Source: an uncultured candidate division Zixibacteria bacterium (GTDB lineage: Bacteria; Zixibacteria; MSB-5A5; SM1-73). From it: a stretch of DNA of 64,000 bases. Below the pieces are notes generated by a model, which made no database searches, was not told where the DNA came from, and saw only the letters and a program-made list of their open reading frames with translations. Shown here one piece after another: positions 10,501-17,714 of this stretch (position 1 is its first letter; each line of letters starts with the position of its first letter). Where the stretch lies: NCBI GenBank assembly GCA_903908285.1, contig CAIVRH010000039.1, positions 146,787 to 210,786 on the forward strand, written 5' to 3'. The position numbers were made by a program, and so were the translations under genes.

Positions 10501-11584
10501 AGTTCGCATCCCCTCTGACAGCATGCGGTTGGTGTTCATACCGGGTCCGATCTACTGCTGCCAAGGCATGCGCGGCAACGCCAACGGCGATCCGGATGAC
10601 ATGGTAGATATATCTGACGTGGTCTATATGATTAACTACCTCTTCAAAGGTGGAGCTGTGCCGCCCTGCATGGAAGAGGCCAATGCTAATGGCGATCCCG
10701 CTGATATGGTCGATGTGGGTGACGTGGTCTATCTGATTAACTACCTCTTCAAAGGTGGACTCCCGCCGCTTTCTTGTTCGGGGAAATCTGGAGATGTTTT
10801 ATCTTCAGCTTCTCGTCTGTCTGATACTCAGGGACATGCTCAAATATCGTTGGTGCTTAACCAGGCTGATCGAACGGATGTGAGTGTTCCCGCTCTCTAC
10901 AAAACTTCACCGGAAGCGAAAGACCAAGTGTTCCCAATTTCAGTGGTGGGAAAATCCGATCGTGACGTGGCTGGAGTTCAACTGGAGATAGGTTTCGATC
11001 CAGGTGAAGTCACCATGCTGGATCCGGCCTTGACTCCTTTGACTAAAGACTTTCAACTCTACACTAGCATAAAAGATGGTGTACAGAAGATCGGCATTGT
11101 GGATTTAACCGGTGAGAAATGCATCCCCAAAGGAGAAGGGTCTTTGGTCATACTGCGAGCAAAGGGAGTGGACTTAAGTAGTGTCAAAATCAATAAAGCG
11201 GTATTGGTGGATAAAGATGCCATGCCACTTGCCTTAGAGTTTTCAGGTGAGTTGAAGCAGGAAGAGGCTAACAGCGAGATGGTTAAGGTCTCTGAATCCA
11301 AACCTACATCCTTCTCTTTATCCCAGAACTATCCCAATCCTTTCAATCCGGAAACTGATATTTCTTATGCTCTGCCCACCGACTGCCAGGTCAAGCTCAC
11401 CATCTATAATGTTGCCGGACAGAATGTGAGAACCTTAGTGGACGAGCAACAGACCGCAGGTTTCAAGACCATCCATTGGAATGGAAAGGATAACGAAGGA
11501 AAAGAGGTTGCCTCTGGAGTCTACTTCTACAAGATCCAGGCAGGAGTATTCACTGAAGCCAGGAAGATGATCCTGATGAAGTAG
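7577..11584 (+). CDS. Secreted double-LamG, dockerin, cohesin-like protein with sorting domain, copy 2
   Basis: 1335 residues from ATG 7577, which matches the start of copy 1 and has AGGAG upstream. The frame is open back to 7430, so a longer N-terminus from ATG 7439 (GGAGGTA before it) cannot be excluded. The ATG used in copy 1 at MKSYG is ATT here. After a signal peptide (MITKLLVV...QSLYAQ) come two LamG domains that are a 678-base internal duplication, an extra dockerin-like module ('GDANNDGVGLTSADMTYL'), the shared 'TPEGEPYPFD' region, a second dockerin pair, the cohesin-like domain and the FlgD-like/T9SS sorting domain ending KMILMK. The middle (about 9370-10560) has diverged strongly from copy 1 while both ends are nearly identical, pointing to gene conversion or domain shuffling. 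Confidence 0.85.
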   Translation: MKPNRISALPLTLNLSPITFFKGRSIAIKSYGMITKLLVVAFMLLGAVVVPQSLYAQCVPPPSGMVAWWSLDETVGPTSNDIGGSVNNSGTWMNSPVPVSGEVAGALSFNGSNSVDVPDQAELNFGTGDFSIDLWIKTTDASGTRTILDKRTGSVPNVTGYCLFLVNGYLSSQIGDGVHYNNWVSTGFVADGEWHHVAVTVDRDYPSGWLHYVDGSAVPTIANPMGYSGSLTNTAPFVIARNLVSPGYTFTGTLDEIELFNRVLNPAEVQRIYQAGSEGKCKCAIPPTHYMVAWWSLDETVGPTSNDIGGAVNNSGTWINNPVPVIGEVAGALSFNGSNSVDVPDQAELNFGTGDFSIDLWIKTTDASGTRTILDKRTGSVSNPKGYVLFLLNGYLGSQIGDGTHYNNWVSTGFVADGNWHHVAVTVDRDNPSGWLHYVDGSVVATPANPLAYQGSLTNTAPFVMARDLITPSHTFAGTLDEVELFNKALTDYEVFLIYQAGPYGKCKDICHADGDANNDGVGLTSADMTYLDSFINACGPAPFPLYSCDLNGDGYVNSADLVLYHLYFILGMSVFDPYGGYPVLCPCDPTAEVNGPPTLICHFKTPEGEPYPFDVTISDGDSLIKYDSVTYIATEVPTTFTMTLLYEVDGHANFMEFPLTFSPCETVELEFYAVDPNTVQGRVRTYLIGKETETDVAINWEYSDPDNTLIYSVQTDPTDRYAFVNTWIQAVTDTDAQFVASRSWNNAKYAPRERYTVCKNGYDIGVHSHDMWKTLSVVGQKLDTDSVLRVGYEFIQVGENEIPVGVTKVFGNFARIEEYTLTLSELEGPSYEPEYYYPQWTASPGTSYILELVGMPSEYVKLKYPLMVSDSLKNIVFDLTPPRVVDLQPFTFSIGGGGFALSSSYWGFTYFPDESLTVNVATGQPYCDSWGCFVLPDSLTARKIYAYSGDKSVDTLVSGADWLDNPTGEYNIVTVRIPSDSMRLVFIPGPIYCCQGMRGNANGDPDDMVDISDVVYMINYLFKGGAVPPCMEEANANGDPADMVDVGDVVYLINYLFKGGLPPLSCSGKSGDVLSSASRLSDTQGHAQISLVLNQADRTDVSVPALYKTSPEAKDQVFPISVVGKSDRDVAGVQLEIGFDPGEVTMLDPALTPLTKDFQLYTSIKDGVQKIGIVDLTGEKCIPKGEGSLVILRAKGVDLSSVKINKAVLVDKDAMPLALEFSGELKQEEANSEMVKVSESKPTSFSLSQNYPNPFNPETDISYALPTDCQVKLTIYNVAGQNVRTLVDEQQTAGFKTIHWNGKDNEGKEVASGVYFYKIQAGVFTEARKMILMK
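7765..9100 (+). repeat. Internal tandem duplication, 678-bp period, two LamG units
   Basis: Unit 1 begins near 7765 and unit 2 near 8443. Long stretches are identical at an offset of 678 bases, for example 7892-8040 against 8570-8718. 678 is a multiple of three, so the frame is kept. Confidence 0.9.
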
Positions 11585-11613
11585 CGAAAAGCATCCAATG
11601 CATTCCATTTATA

Positions 11614-11655
11614 AGAAGCCCTCTGATTTACCGAATCAGAGGGTTTCTTCTTTTT
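11614..11655 (+). terminator. Rho-independent terminator after LamG gene 2
   Basis: The arms AGAAGCCCTCTGATT and AATCAGAGGGTTTCT are followed by CTTTTT. It is homologous to the terminator at 7219-7264, and the flanking AAACTGCGGAAG is also duplicated. Confidence 0.85.
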
Positions 11656-11806
11656 ATAAACTGCGGAAGTGATCTGAATTCAGGATCGCTCCCCGGTTGC
11701 AATATCTGAATTTAAGCAGCAACTTCTTGAATATCTCCGAACAGGTCGAAAGCTGGGGATTCGGTTAGGCAAAAAGTAAGTCCCCCCGACAAGGGGTTCA
11801 TCCTGC

Positions 11807-11867
11807 CCTTCGGTTCCTGCTTCGCACTGAGTGCGCTCAGCCCGTAGGGAGACCTCAGTGTCGAAGG
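11807..11867. repeat. Nested inverted repeat (REP-like)
   Basis: Outer arms CCTTCG (11807-11812) and CGAAGG (11862-11867) enclose inner arms CACTGAG (11825-11831) and CTCAGTG (11854-11860). Resembles dispersed palindromic elements of environmental genomes. Confidence 0.5.
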
Positions 11868-12076
11868 AAAGGGGACACGGGGGGAGAGGTGCAGGTCTAA
11901 CAGCTCCAAATTCACGCCAACTTCGGTGGTGAAAACGGCACCCTCCCAATAGGTGAAGGTCCTAATGTTTTTTGCGTGCACCCAAATTCTCATGGAATCG
12001 AAGAATTGCTTTGAATTTTGATTTTTTGACCTTAAACCGTTCACCTTGAACCTTTAACTTTTAACTCATACGACCA

Positions 12077-12253
12077 ATGCCTAATGTATTAGACCTTAAT
12101 CACTTGCGAGGCCTGCCCGCAGGGAAAAGTGAAAAAATTAAAAAACAAAGCCCAGTAAGGTCAGAAACGTCAGAAACACCGGCAGGAAAATCAGCTATCT
12201 CCAATGACATGAACAACATAACTCTCACCTTAAGTCTGGAGGAACAACAATGA
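12077..12253 (+). CDS. Small hypothetical ORF, 58 aa, coupled to the next
   Basis: ATG 12077 to TGA 12251-12253; the product begins MPNVLDLNHLRG and is polar. Its stop overlaps the next start as ATGA. There is no clear ribosome site. Possibly the remnant of a gene pair; unrecognised. Confidence 0.2.
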   Translation: MPNVLDLNHLRGLPAGKSEKIKKQSPVRSETSETPAGKSAISNDMNNITLTLSLEEQQ

Positions 12254-12363
12254 AAACAGTCACCAAAGGTCAGAAAGGCATGTATCCACTGGCTAAAGCC
12301 AACTGGAATAAAATCAGAAAATTTATTGCTCTGGAATATTATAAGAAAATCCATTGCCGTTAG
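12250..12363 (+). CDS. Small hypothetical basic ORF, 37 aa
   Basis: ATG 12250 has GGAGG (12239-12243) upstream. The product starts MKTVTKGQKGMYPLAK and is strongly basic and aromatic (pattern 'WNKIRKFIALEYYKK'). It overlaps the upstream ORF by four bases (ATGA), the usual sign of translational coupling. No family recognised; could be chance. Confidence 0.25.
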   Translation: MKTVTKGQKGMYPLAKANWNKIRKFIALEYYKKIHCR

Positions 12364-12370
12364 CTTTAGC

Positions 12371-12443
12371 CTGTCCTGAAGTGAAGCCGAAGGGCTTGTC
12401 CTGAGGCGAAACCGAAGGGCTTGTCCTGAACGTAGTGAAGGGC
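12371..12443. repeat. Three tandem 25-bp repeats with core TTGTCCTGA...GAAGGGC
   Basis: Copies at 12371-12395, 12396-12420 and 12421-12443 (the last 23 bases). Resembles the GTCCTGAGCGAAG-type dispersed repeats seen in many environmental genomes. Confidence 0.7.
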
Positions 12444-12613
12444 TGACGGATTGAAGAAATCTCTACAACTTTGACTTCAGCCGCATTGCTGCCAGTTAGT
12501 GCCATAAGTTCTATGACTTGCCGAAGGAAGAGATAAAGATTGTAGCGAAGTAATAACACTCCGTTCCATACATGGTCTTTACAAGAGGGATTCAGGGGGG
12601 TGGATTTTGTAGC

Positions 12614-12631
12614 CGCAGACATATGTCTGCG
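12614..12631. repeat. Perfect 18-bp palindrome
   Basis: CGCAGACATATGTCTGCG reads the same on both strands. No gene lies nearby, so it is more likely a dispersed element core than an operator. Confidence 0.6.
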
Positions 12632-12783
12632 CAGGGGATCTGGTTTCCCGTCCCCCTGACATCGAAGATCCATAGACAAAAGGGGAGAGGCTTATACCGT
12701 TATCTCTCTTGCCATCCAGAGCATATTCAGTACAACTTTGGTGGTGAAAAGGATGGCGCGGGTATTATTGAGAGATCTATATG

Positions 12784-12817
12784 ATCCATACACTATTAAT
12801 GTATTAATAGTATGGAT
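12784..12817. repeat. AT-rich hairpin, 15-bp arms with a 2-nt bulge
   Basis: ATCCATAC-(AC)-TATTAAT faces ATTAATAGTATGGAT across a two-base loop. There is no T-run and no adjacent gene end. Confidence 0.5.
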
Positions 12818-13076
12818 AATTTTAATTTTTGAATTGCAATTTTGAACTTTGATCTTTGAACTAATAATTCATCCTAATATCTTACATACCAACAGGTAAC
12901 AGCAAAATGAAAGAAAAATTAAAAATTACCACCAGATATACCAGATGCACCAGAACCACCAGCCACGGATTCCAAGTTCACCCAAGCTACTGCCACTGCA
13001 TTTTTGCTGTCTTCTCCCCACCCTCAAACTATTTCAATGGGTCCAGCCCATTGTAGGATTGAGGAGGATTTAAAAC

Positions 13077-13100
13077 AGAAGCCCCCATTCGGGGGCTTCT
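13077..13100 (-). terminator. Rho-independent terminator of the nucleotidase operon
   Basis: Ten-base perfect arms AGAAGCCCCC/GGGGGCTTCT with a four-base loop. On the minus strand it is followed by GTTTTAAA, 37 bases after the stop at 13137. Confidence 0.8.
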
Positions 13101-13136
13101 GGTGTGAAAACATGAGGGTTGTTTTGCCGGATTCAA

Positions 13137-15365
13137 TTACTTCAACAAACTCATCTTCTTGGTCTCTACATATTGTCCGGCCTCCAACCGGTAGAGGTAA
13201 ATTCCGCTGGCTACGCTTTCTCCGTTTTCATTCCGTCCGTCCCAGACTACCCTTTTTGCACCTGCGCCCTGGTACTCATCTACCAACAACCGGACCTGTT
13301 GACCCAGCAGATTGTAAATGGAAAGCCTGACATGGGAATCCTCAGGAATGCTGTAACTGATTTCTGTCTGCGGATTGAAAGGATTGGGGTAGTTCTGGAG
13401 TAGCTGAAACTCCTCCGGTTTAACCTCTCCGGTTTCGTTCTCGGATATCTTTGCCAAAGGATATCCGATCGAATCACCCAGCTTGTCAGCCAGATAGACC
13501 AGCCTCTTCGATGACCAGACAGTGATGTGTCTCAGACAGGATTCCAGCCTGACATAGATGGTGAAAAGCTTAAGAGTTCGGGCAGCCGCTCTGTTGTTAC
13601 CGGCTTCCAAGTAACGATGGACACTGGCCAGCTCGCACTTAAGTCTTTCTGCAACCCTTTGATTATTGATGGAGCCATTTTCTCTGAAAAGATCGACCAC
13701 ATCGGAAAGCGCAATCGCCCCTTCCGGGGGATTGGTAAAGGAAGCCAGATCAATTACTCTACCCTCGGAATAGTAAGCCACCGGCGAATGGGAGATCATA
13801 AAATCCTTGACCACGTTATACTCAAAGGAATTGGTTACGGATAGGTTGTTGACATGAAATCCCGGGATCTGGGTCAGGAAAGGAACTACCCCATCCGGTA
13901 CCGTAACAGTATAGGTGGCGGATGGATTTAATGGTCGGCCATTTACAGTGATCGCGGAGTAATCCACTCTGGAACCGGGCGGATTAGCCAAGTTGTAAAC
14001 ATAGGAGATATTTGAGCCGTGCAGAAAGAAGTCCTCCGCATAGGGAAGATTGTAAACTGCAAACTCCAAACCATAAATTAGTGACATCCCGTCCGTCTGG
14101 AATGTCGCCAGTTTCAAACCCAAGCCAGAGACCTGGTCAAAACCATACGGCACCGCTTGAAATATATCCGCTCCCTTTACCGGTCCCTTATAGATGGTCT
14201 GGGAGATGAATCCCTGGGGTTGAAAAGCAATGTCCGTTCCGGTTTGGCTTCTCATGGCATCGGAGACTAAATTTCCCAAAGCATTGTCTTTACACAATCC
14301 TTCACCCAATGGCTTCTTGATCTCTGATTTGGCTTGGGCAATCACCTGCGAATACACCGGACCAAACCTGGGGTCCGTTTCTATCCCGGCTGCCAGATTA
14401 CCGATCATCGCATTGAGGGTTGGTTCGGCAGGAACGGATGAGTCTACCGTTTCCATCTCGTACTTCCAACTCTGGATCACTTCTTCGGTTTTTGCCTTAT
14501 TCAAAGATAAACCGCTGTCTTTCTGTTTAAATGAAGCCTTAGCCCCTATGATAACCTGCAATTTTCCCAGATACCTGCCGAATTCCCCGGCCTGAAGTAT
14601 CAGGGTGTTACCTATTTGAATGGGCGATTCAATCAACCTATGTTCATGTCCCCCCACTATGATACCGATCCCGGAAACGGAGGATGCGACCATCTGATCA
14701 TAGTTGCTTCCCAGGTGGGAGAGTAAAATCACCAGATCACAATCATGTCCGATTCTTAATGAATCGACCCAGGCCTGAGCAACGCTTAACGGTGGCAGAA
14801 CCGTAACGGGTGAGGGATTGGAGATCTGATTGGTCATGTCGGTCAATAAGCCAAATATCCCGACTCTTACATTACCGTATTCTTTTATGACGTACGGTCT
14901 GACAAAATATCCCAGTTCCGGGTCACCGGTAATATCCAAATTGGCACACAGGACGGGAAATCCACCACCGGGGAAACCTGCCTGATTCAGAACGTACTTG
15001 AGAGTTGAGGGGTAGAGATCGAACTCGTGATTTCCCAATTCTAAAGCATCGTAGTTTAGAGCTTTCATTATCCCCAGTTCAGCAACTCCTACATACTCCT
15101 GAAACATGAAATCCCCTACAAAAACATCTCCCCCATGCAGGAGTATGACATTTGGATCGGTCATCCTGCTTTCCCCTACTAAAGTTGCCAGTCTGGCCAT
15201 TCCGCCCCAGGTCCAGTCTCCGGCAGCGTCTTTGGGACCATAAGGCAGAAGATGAGAATGGGTATCGTTCACATGCAGTATGGTCAGAGTATCCAGTTGA
15301 GCTTGAGCTAAAGAGAACCATCCCCATATCCCTATTATGCTGACTAACACCATTAACTTTTTCAT
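13137..15365 (-). CDS. Secreted 5'-nucleotidase-family phosphoesterase with C-terminal sorting domain
   Basis: 742 residues from ATG 15365, chosen because GGAGAGG precedes it and a signal peptide follows (MKKLMVLV...AQAQ). N-terminal metallophosphoesterase domain with NDTHSH (Asp34, His36), GGDVFVGD, GNHEFD and GGHEHR, so the two-metal site looks complete. Next comes a 5'-nucleotidase C-terminal domain, but the usual substrate-binding Asn-Gly-Gly motif reads 'AFQPQGFIS', so specificity may be altered. The end is a FlgD-like/T9SS sorting domain ('NYPNPFNPQTEISY') closing with KKMSLLK. Likely surface-located and cleaving nucleotides or other phosphoesters. ATGA overlap with the small ORF upstream suggests coupling; the pair sits behind a sigma54 promoter (15648-15664). 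Confidence 0.85.
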   Translation of the reverse strand: MKKLMVLVSIIGIWGWFSLAQAQLDTLTILHVNDTHSHLLPYGPKDAAGDWTWGGMARLATLVGESRMTDPNVILLHGGDVFVGDFMFQEYVGVAELGIMKALNYDALELGNHEFDLYPSTLKYVLNQAGFPGGGFPVLCANLDITGDPELGYFVRPYVIKEYGNVRVGIFGLLTDMTNQISNPSPVTVLPPLSVAQAWVDSLRIGHDCDLVILLSHLGSNYDQMVASSVSGIGIIVGGHEHRLIESPIQIGNTLILQAGEFGRYLGKLQVIIGAKASFKQKDSGLSLNKAKTEEVIQSWKYEMETVDSSVPAEPTLNAMIGNLAAGIETDPRFGPVYSQVIAQAKSEIKKPLGEGLCKDNALGNLVSDAMRSQTGTDIAFQPQGFISQTIYKGPVKGADIFQAVPYGFDQVSGLGLKLATFQTDGMSLIYGLEFAVYNLPYAEDFFLHGSNISYVYNLANPPGSRVDYSAITVNGRPLNPSATYTVTVPDGVVPFLTQIPGFHVNNLSVTNSFEYNVVKDFMISHSPVAYYSEGRVIDLASFTNPPEGAIALSDVVDLFRENGSINNQRVAERLKCELASVHRYLEAGNNRAAARTLKLFTIYVRLESCLRHITVWSSKRLVYLADKLGDSIGYPLAKISENETGEVKPEEFQLLQNYPNPFNPQTEISYSIPEDSHVRLSIYNLLGQQVRLLVDEYQGAGAKRVVWDGRNENGESVASGIYLYRLEAGQYVETKKMSLLK

Positions 15366-15610
15366 TTTTCCTCTCCTTCGCATTTAACGATTAGCGATTT
15401 CGCAAACTTTATCCCAACCATAAAAACCGTATTGTTTCTTCCATCACCTCCGATCTTATTGTGTAAGGATGTTACCATTAACGAATCACGGGTAGGATTG
15501 TTATTATGGAAAAACGAAGCTGTCTCTTCTGGTCGATAATTCACAAAGCCTCTGGTACTGCCGCTTCGGCTAAGTCCTGACCCTGCTAAATGAACTATTG
15601 GCTTTCTCAT
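15362..15610 (-). CDS. Small hypothetical protein, 82 aa, coupled to the nucleotidase
   Basis: ATG 15610 is preceded by GGGAG at good spacing and lies about 28 bases after the predicted start of the sigma54 promoter. Its TGA overlaps the nucleotidase ATG (ATGA). The product begins MRKPIVHLAGSG and is polar with no clear membrane segment. No family recognised. It may be a genuine first gene, or a translated leader that lets ribosomes reach the nucleotidase. Confidence 0.5.
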   Translation of the reverse strand: MRKPIVHLAGSGLSRSGSTRGFVNYRPEETASFFHNNNPTRDSLMVTSLHNKIGGDGRNNTVFMVGIKFAKSLIVKCEGEEK

Positions 15611-15647
15611 CTTTTTCTCCCGGTTTCAAAGTTTCGAGGAAGAGGAA

Positions 15648-15664
15648 TTGCAAGAGATATGCCG
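15648..15664 (-). promoter_or_regulatory. sigma54 promoter P1 (small ORF-nucleotidase operon)
   Basis: Minus strand CGGCATATCTCTTGCAA: GG and GC are exactly ten bases apart as in sigma54 -24/-12 sites (consensus TGGCAC-N5-TTGCA). It is the weakest of the three because the first base is C and the sixth T, but it shares both upstream elements (14-bp block at 15699-15712, 40-bp element at 15783-15822) with the other two. Confidence 0.75.
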
Positions 15665-15782
15665 GTTATAAAAAGAGCCCAAAAGAAAATTGGTACATCG
15701 GCTAATCGCTTATGGATAGAGAAGTTAAAAGCAACTAAATCCCGACATGCATTTTGCCGAAGGGAATCACCGGGAAGATAAT

Positions 15783-15822
15783 GTTATGGAAAAGTAGACG
15801 AGTGTGTAAGATTCTATATAAC
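15783..15822 (-). promoter_or_regulatory. 40-bp upstream activator element, copy 1
   Basis: Starts GTTAT, has TAGAC at positions 13-17 and ends ATAAC. It is 118 bases upstream of P1. Its low-coordinate end lies inside the intergenic gap and the rest overlaps the last codons of the LolD-like gene, so the activator site sits partly within coding DNA. Confidence 0.75.
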
Positions 15823-16602
15823 CGTATGGTTATTCCAGCAGGGAAGAGGCATACCACAAAAGCTTTCTTTCACTGGTTCATCCGAAGATAGATTCATGGC
15901 TCTCATATGGGTTTGAGTTATAACTCCATCCTCAAGTTTGAGTACCCGGTCGGCAAACTCCACTATTCGCAAGTCATGGCTGGCAACCACGACGCATCGG
16001 TTCTGCTCTTTGGCATATTTATGCAGGAGACGGATGATATCAAAACCTTGCTTAGTCTCCAAACTGGCAGTCGGCTCATCCGCGATGATCAGTTCCGCAC
16101 CATTGGCAATGGCCCGTGCCACTGCCACCCTCTGCTTTTCACCCTGGCTCAAATTATTGGGGAATTTCCTGGCAAGATGTTCCACGTGGAATTGCTGAAG
16201 CAGCAATAATGCCTGTTGCTTGGTTGCGGTTTTGGTTTTGCCGGTAAAACGGAGAACCAAAGCCACGTTCTCCACCACATTAAGTGAATCGATGAGATGA
16301 AAAGTCTGGAAGACAAAACCGATCCGTGTGGCTCGTAGCTTCTGCAGCTCTTTGGAGGAGTAATCTAAGATGTCTCTCCCGAAGAGTGATACTTTTCCTG
16401 ATGTTGGTTCGACCAAGCCTGCGATTAAGGTGAGCAGAGTGGTCTTGCCGCTGCCGCTTGGTCCCAAAAGCAACACCAGTTCCCCTGGGGATGCTTCCAG
16501 CGATATATCCTGCACCGCTGCGGATCTATTTCCATTGTTTCCGAATATCTTTGTGACGCCAATGAGCTGAATAACACCTGGTCCAATTTCCGTTCCGTTC
16601 AT
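15814..16602 (-). CDS. ABC transporter ATPase, LolD/MacB type
   Basis: 262 residues. Walker A GPSGSGKTT, Q-loop (VFQT), signature NLSQGEKQR, Walker B LIIADEPTA and H-loop (ASHD) are all present. It overlaps the FtsX-like permease gene by ATGA, so the two form one transporter. The LolD/MacB family powers extraction of lipoproteins or lipids from the inner membrane, or mechanotransmission in efflux. As last gene of a nine-gene lipid-type operon it plausibly exports or places the operon's lipid product (inference). The C-terminus has a roughly 35-residue tail beyond the usual fold. Its 3' end contains the activator element of the next operon. Confidence 0.92.
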   Translation of the reverse strand: MNGTEIGPGVIQLIGVTKIFGNNGNRSAAVQDISLEASPGELVLLLGPSGSGKTTLLTLIAGLVEPTSGKVSLFGRDILDYSSKELQKLRATRIGFVFQTFHLIDSLNVVENVALVLRFTGKTKTATKQQALLLLQQFHVEHLARKFPNNLSQGEKQRVAVARAIANGAELIIADEPTASLETKQGFDIIRLLHKYAKEQNRCVVVASHDLRIVEFADRVLKLEDGVITQTHMRAMNLSSDEPVKESFCGMPLPCWNNHTVI

Positions 16603-17705
16603 GAGAACACCTCCAGAGTATAAATGTGCCTTAACCGCTGCATGGAGACAAGCGAGCTGATCAGACTCATTCCTCCAACTCCCAGCACCACGACGATGAT
16701 TTGCTCAACGGATGATTTTGAGCTGATCTCGGGGGAGATTTTTTCGATTAAAGCCACCATGGGAAAAAAGAGTACCAATGCTAAGATAGTTCCGGTTGAT
16801 GAAATGAGTAGTGCCTGTTGGACGATCAGGCGCGAGAGAAATCCACCGGGTGAACCCAGGGTTTTCATTATGGCAAAATCCTTTCGTCTCTCTAAGATGT
16901 TGATGGAGAGGAGCAGGCTTAGGATAGCTGTCAGCACTATGACCCCAATTGACGCCACCGTATAAATGAAAGGAAGAAATCCGGACTGCATCTCGTGGAT
17001 ATTGTTCTGCAAGAACATTTCATGATCATAAACTTCCACCCCCGACACTTTTTCTCGAATTTGCTTTACGACTTTCTCTTTGTCACTCCCCTCTATTACT
17101 TTGACCAGATAGCAAGTGACGATATTGGGAAATCCGATTAAGGATTGGGCACAGTGCAAGGTGACGAATGCGTACTGGATGACGAAGGCATTCGTTTTTG
17201 CGCTGATTCCAACCACCCTGAGCGTATCGCCCTGTATTTGCGCCAAATCACCCAGCTTGAAATGGTATTTCGCTGCAAATGATTCATCCAAAATAATCTC
17301 GTGGTCATTCTGAACCAAACGACCCTCAATCAGCTCCGGTGGACCTCCGAATCTTGAGTTCGGCTCATAACCGGTTAGAAATACCGTTGCGACTTTATTT
17401 CCTTTTTTGATGGAGGAGAGGAGCAGGAGAACCGGTGAAGCAGATTCCACCCCGGAAATTTTTTTAATCTGCTTACCATGACTGGCAAAAAGAACCGAGG
17501 AACCGCGCAGAATATTAGTGGCGTTTCGCTGCAGCACCCAAAGGTCCGTTTTGTTCTGCCGAATGTATTCTACCGAGCCATCCGCCACCCCGCGATAGAC
17601 TGATAGAAGAAAAAGCATCAAAACAATGCATAAAGCGATCCCACCCACGGTGAGTGCTAACCGTAGAGGCTGACTCCTCAGAATTCTAGCAGAATATAGA
17701 TCCAT
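16599..17705 (-). CDS. FtsX/LolE-type ABC permease
   Basis: 368 residues with the MacB/FtsX topology: one N-terminal membrane helix (about 15-40), a 200-residue periplasmic domain and three C-terminal helices (about 250-365). The ribosome site is AGAGGATAG. It starts nine bases after the DUF3419 gene and ends in ATGA overlap with its ATPase. It resembles the DevC/LolE branch. A single permease gene suggests a homodimer. There is no adaptor or TolC-like gene beside it, which favours a lipid-handling role over tripartite efflux (inference). Confidence 0.88.
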   Translation of the reverse strand: MDLYSARILRSQPLRLALTVGGIALCIVLMLFLLSVYRGVADGSVEYIRQNKTDLWVLQRNATNILRGSSVLFASHGKQIKKISGVESASPVLLLLSSIKKGNKVATVFLTGYEPNSRFGGPPELIEGRLVQNDHEIILDESFAAKYHFKLGDLAQIQGDTLRVVGISAKTNAFVIQYAFVTLHCAQSLIGFPNIVTCYLVKVIEGSDKEKVVKQIREKVSGVEVYDHEMFLQNNIHEMQSGFLPFIYTVASIGVIVLTAILSLLLSINILERRKDFAIMKTLGSPGGFLSRLIVQQALLISSTGTILALVLFFPMVALIEKISPEISSKSSVEQIIVVVLGVGGMSLISSLVSMQRLRHIYTLEVFS

Positions 17706-17714
17706 GGCTATCCT

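Larger units (their letters stand above)
11660..13070. other. Gene-poor repeat-rich region between LamG gene 2 and the nucleotidase
   Basis: No convincing gene of normal size in about 1.4 kb. It holds nested inverted repeats (11807-11867), a 25-bp tandem repeat (12371-12443), a palindrome (12614-12631), an AT hairpin (12784-12817), degenerate TTTAACC-like words (12031-12068 and 12841-12870) and three tiny ORFs (12077-12253, 12250-12363, 12907-13056). The last is 49 codons with a weak ribosome site and looks like chance. Confidence 0.6.

Noticed and set aside
12371..12443. Possible CRISPR repeats
   Set aside because: Repeats are directly tandem with no spacers, and no cas gene is nearby.
12323..12679. 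118-codon minus-strand frame in the repeat-rich gap
   Set aside because: It runs through the 25-bp tandem repeats and the 18-bp palindrome; composition is repeat-derived.
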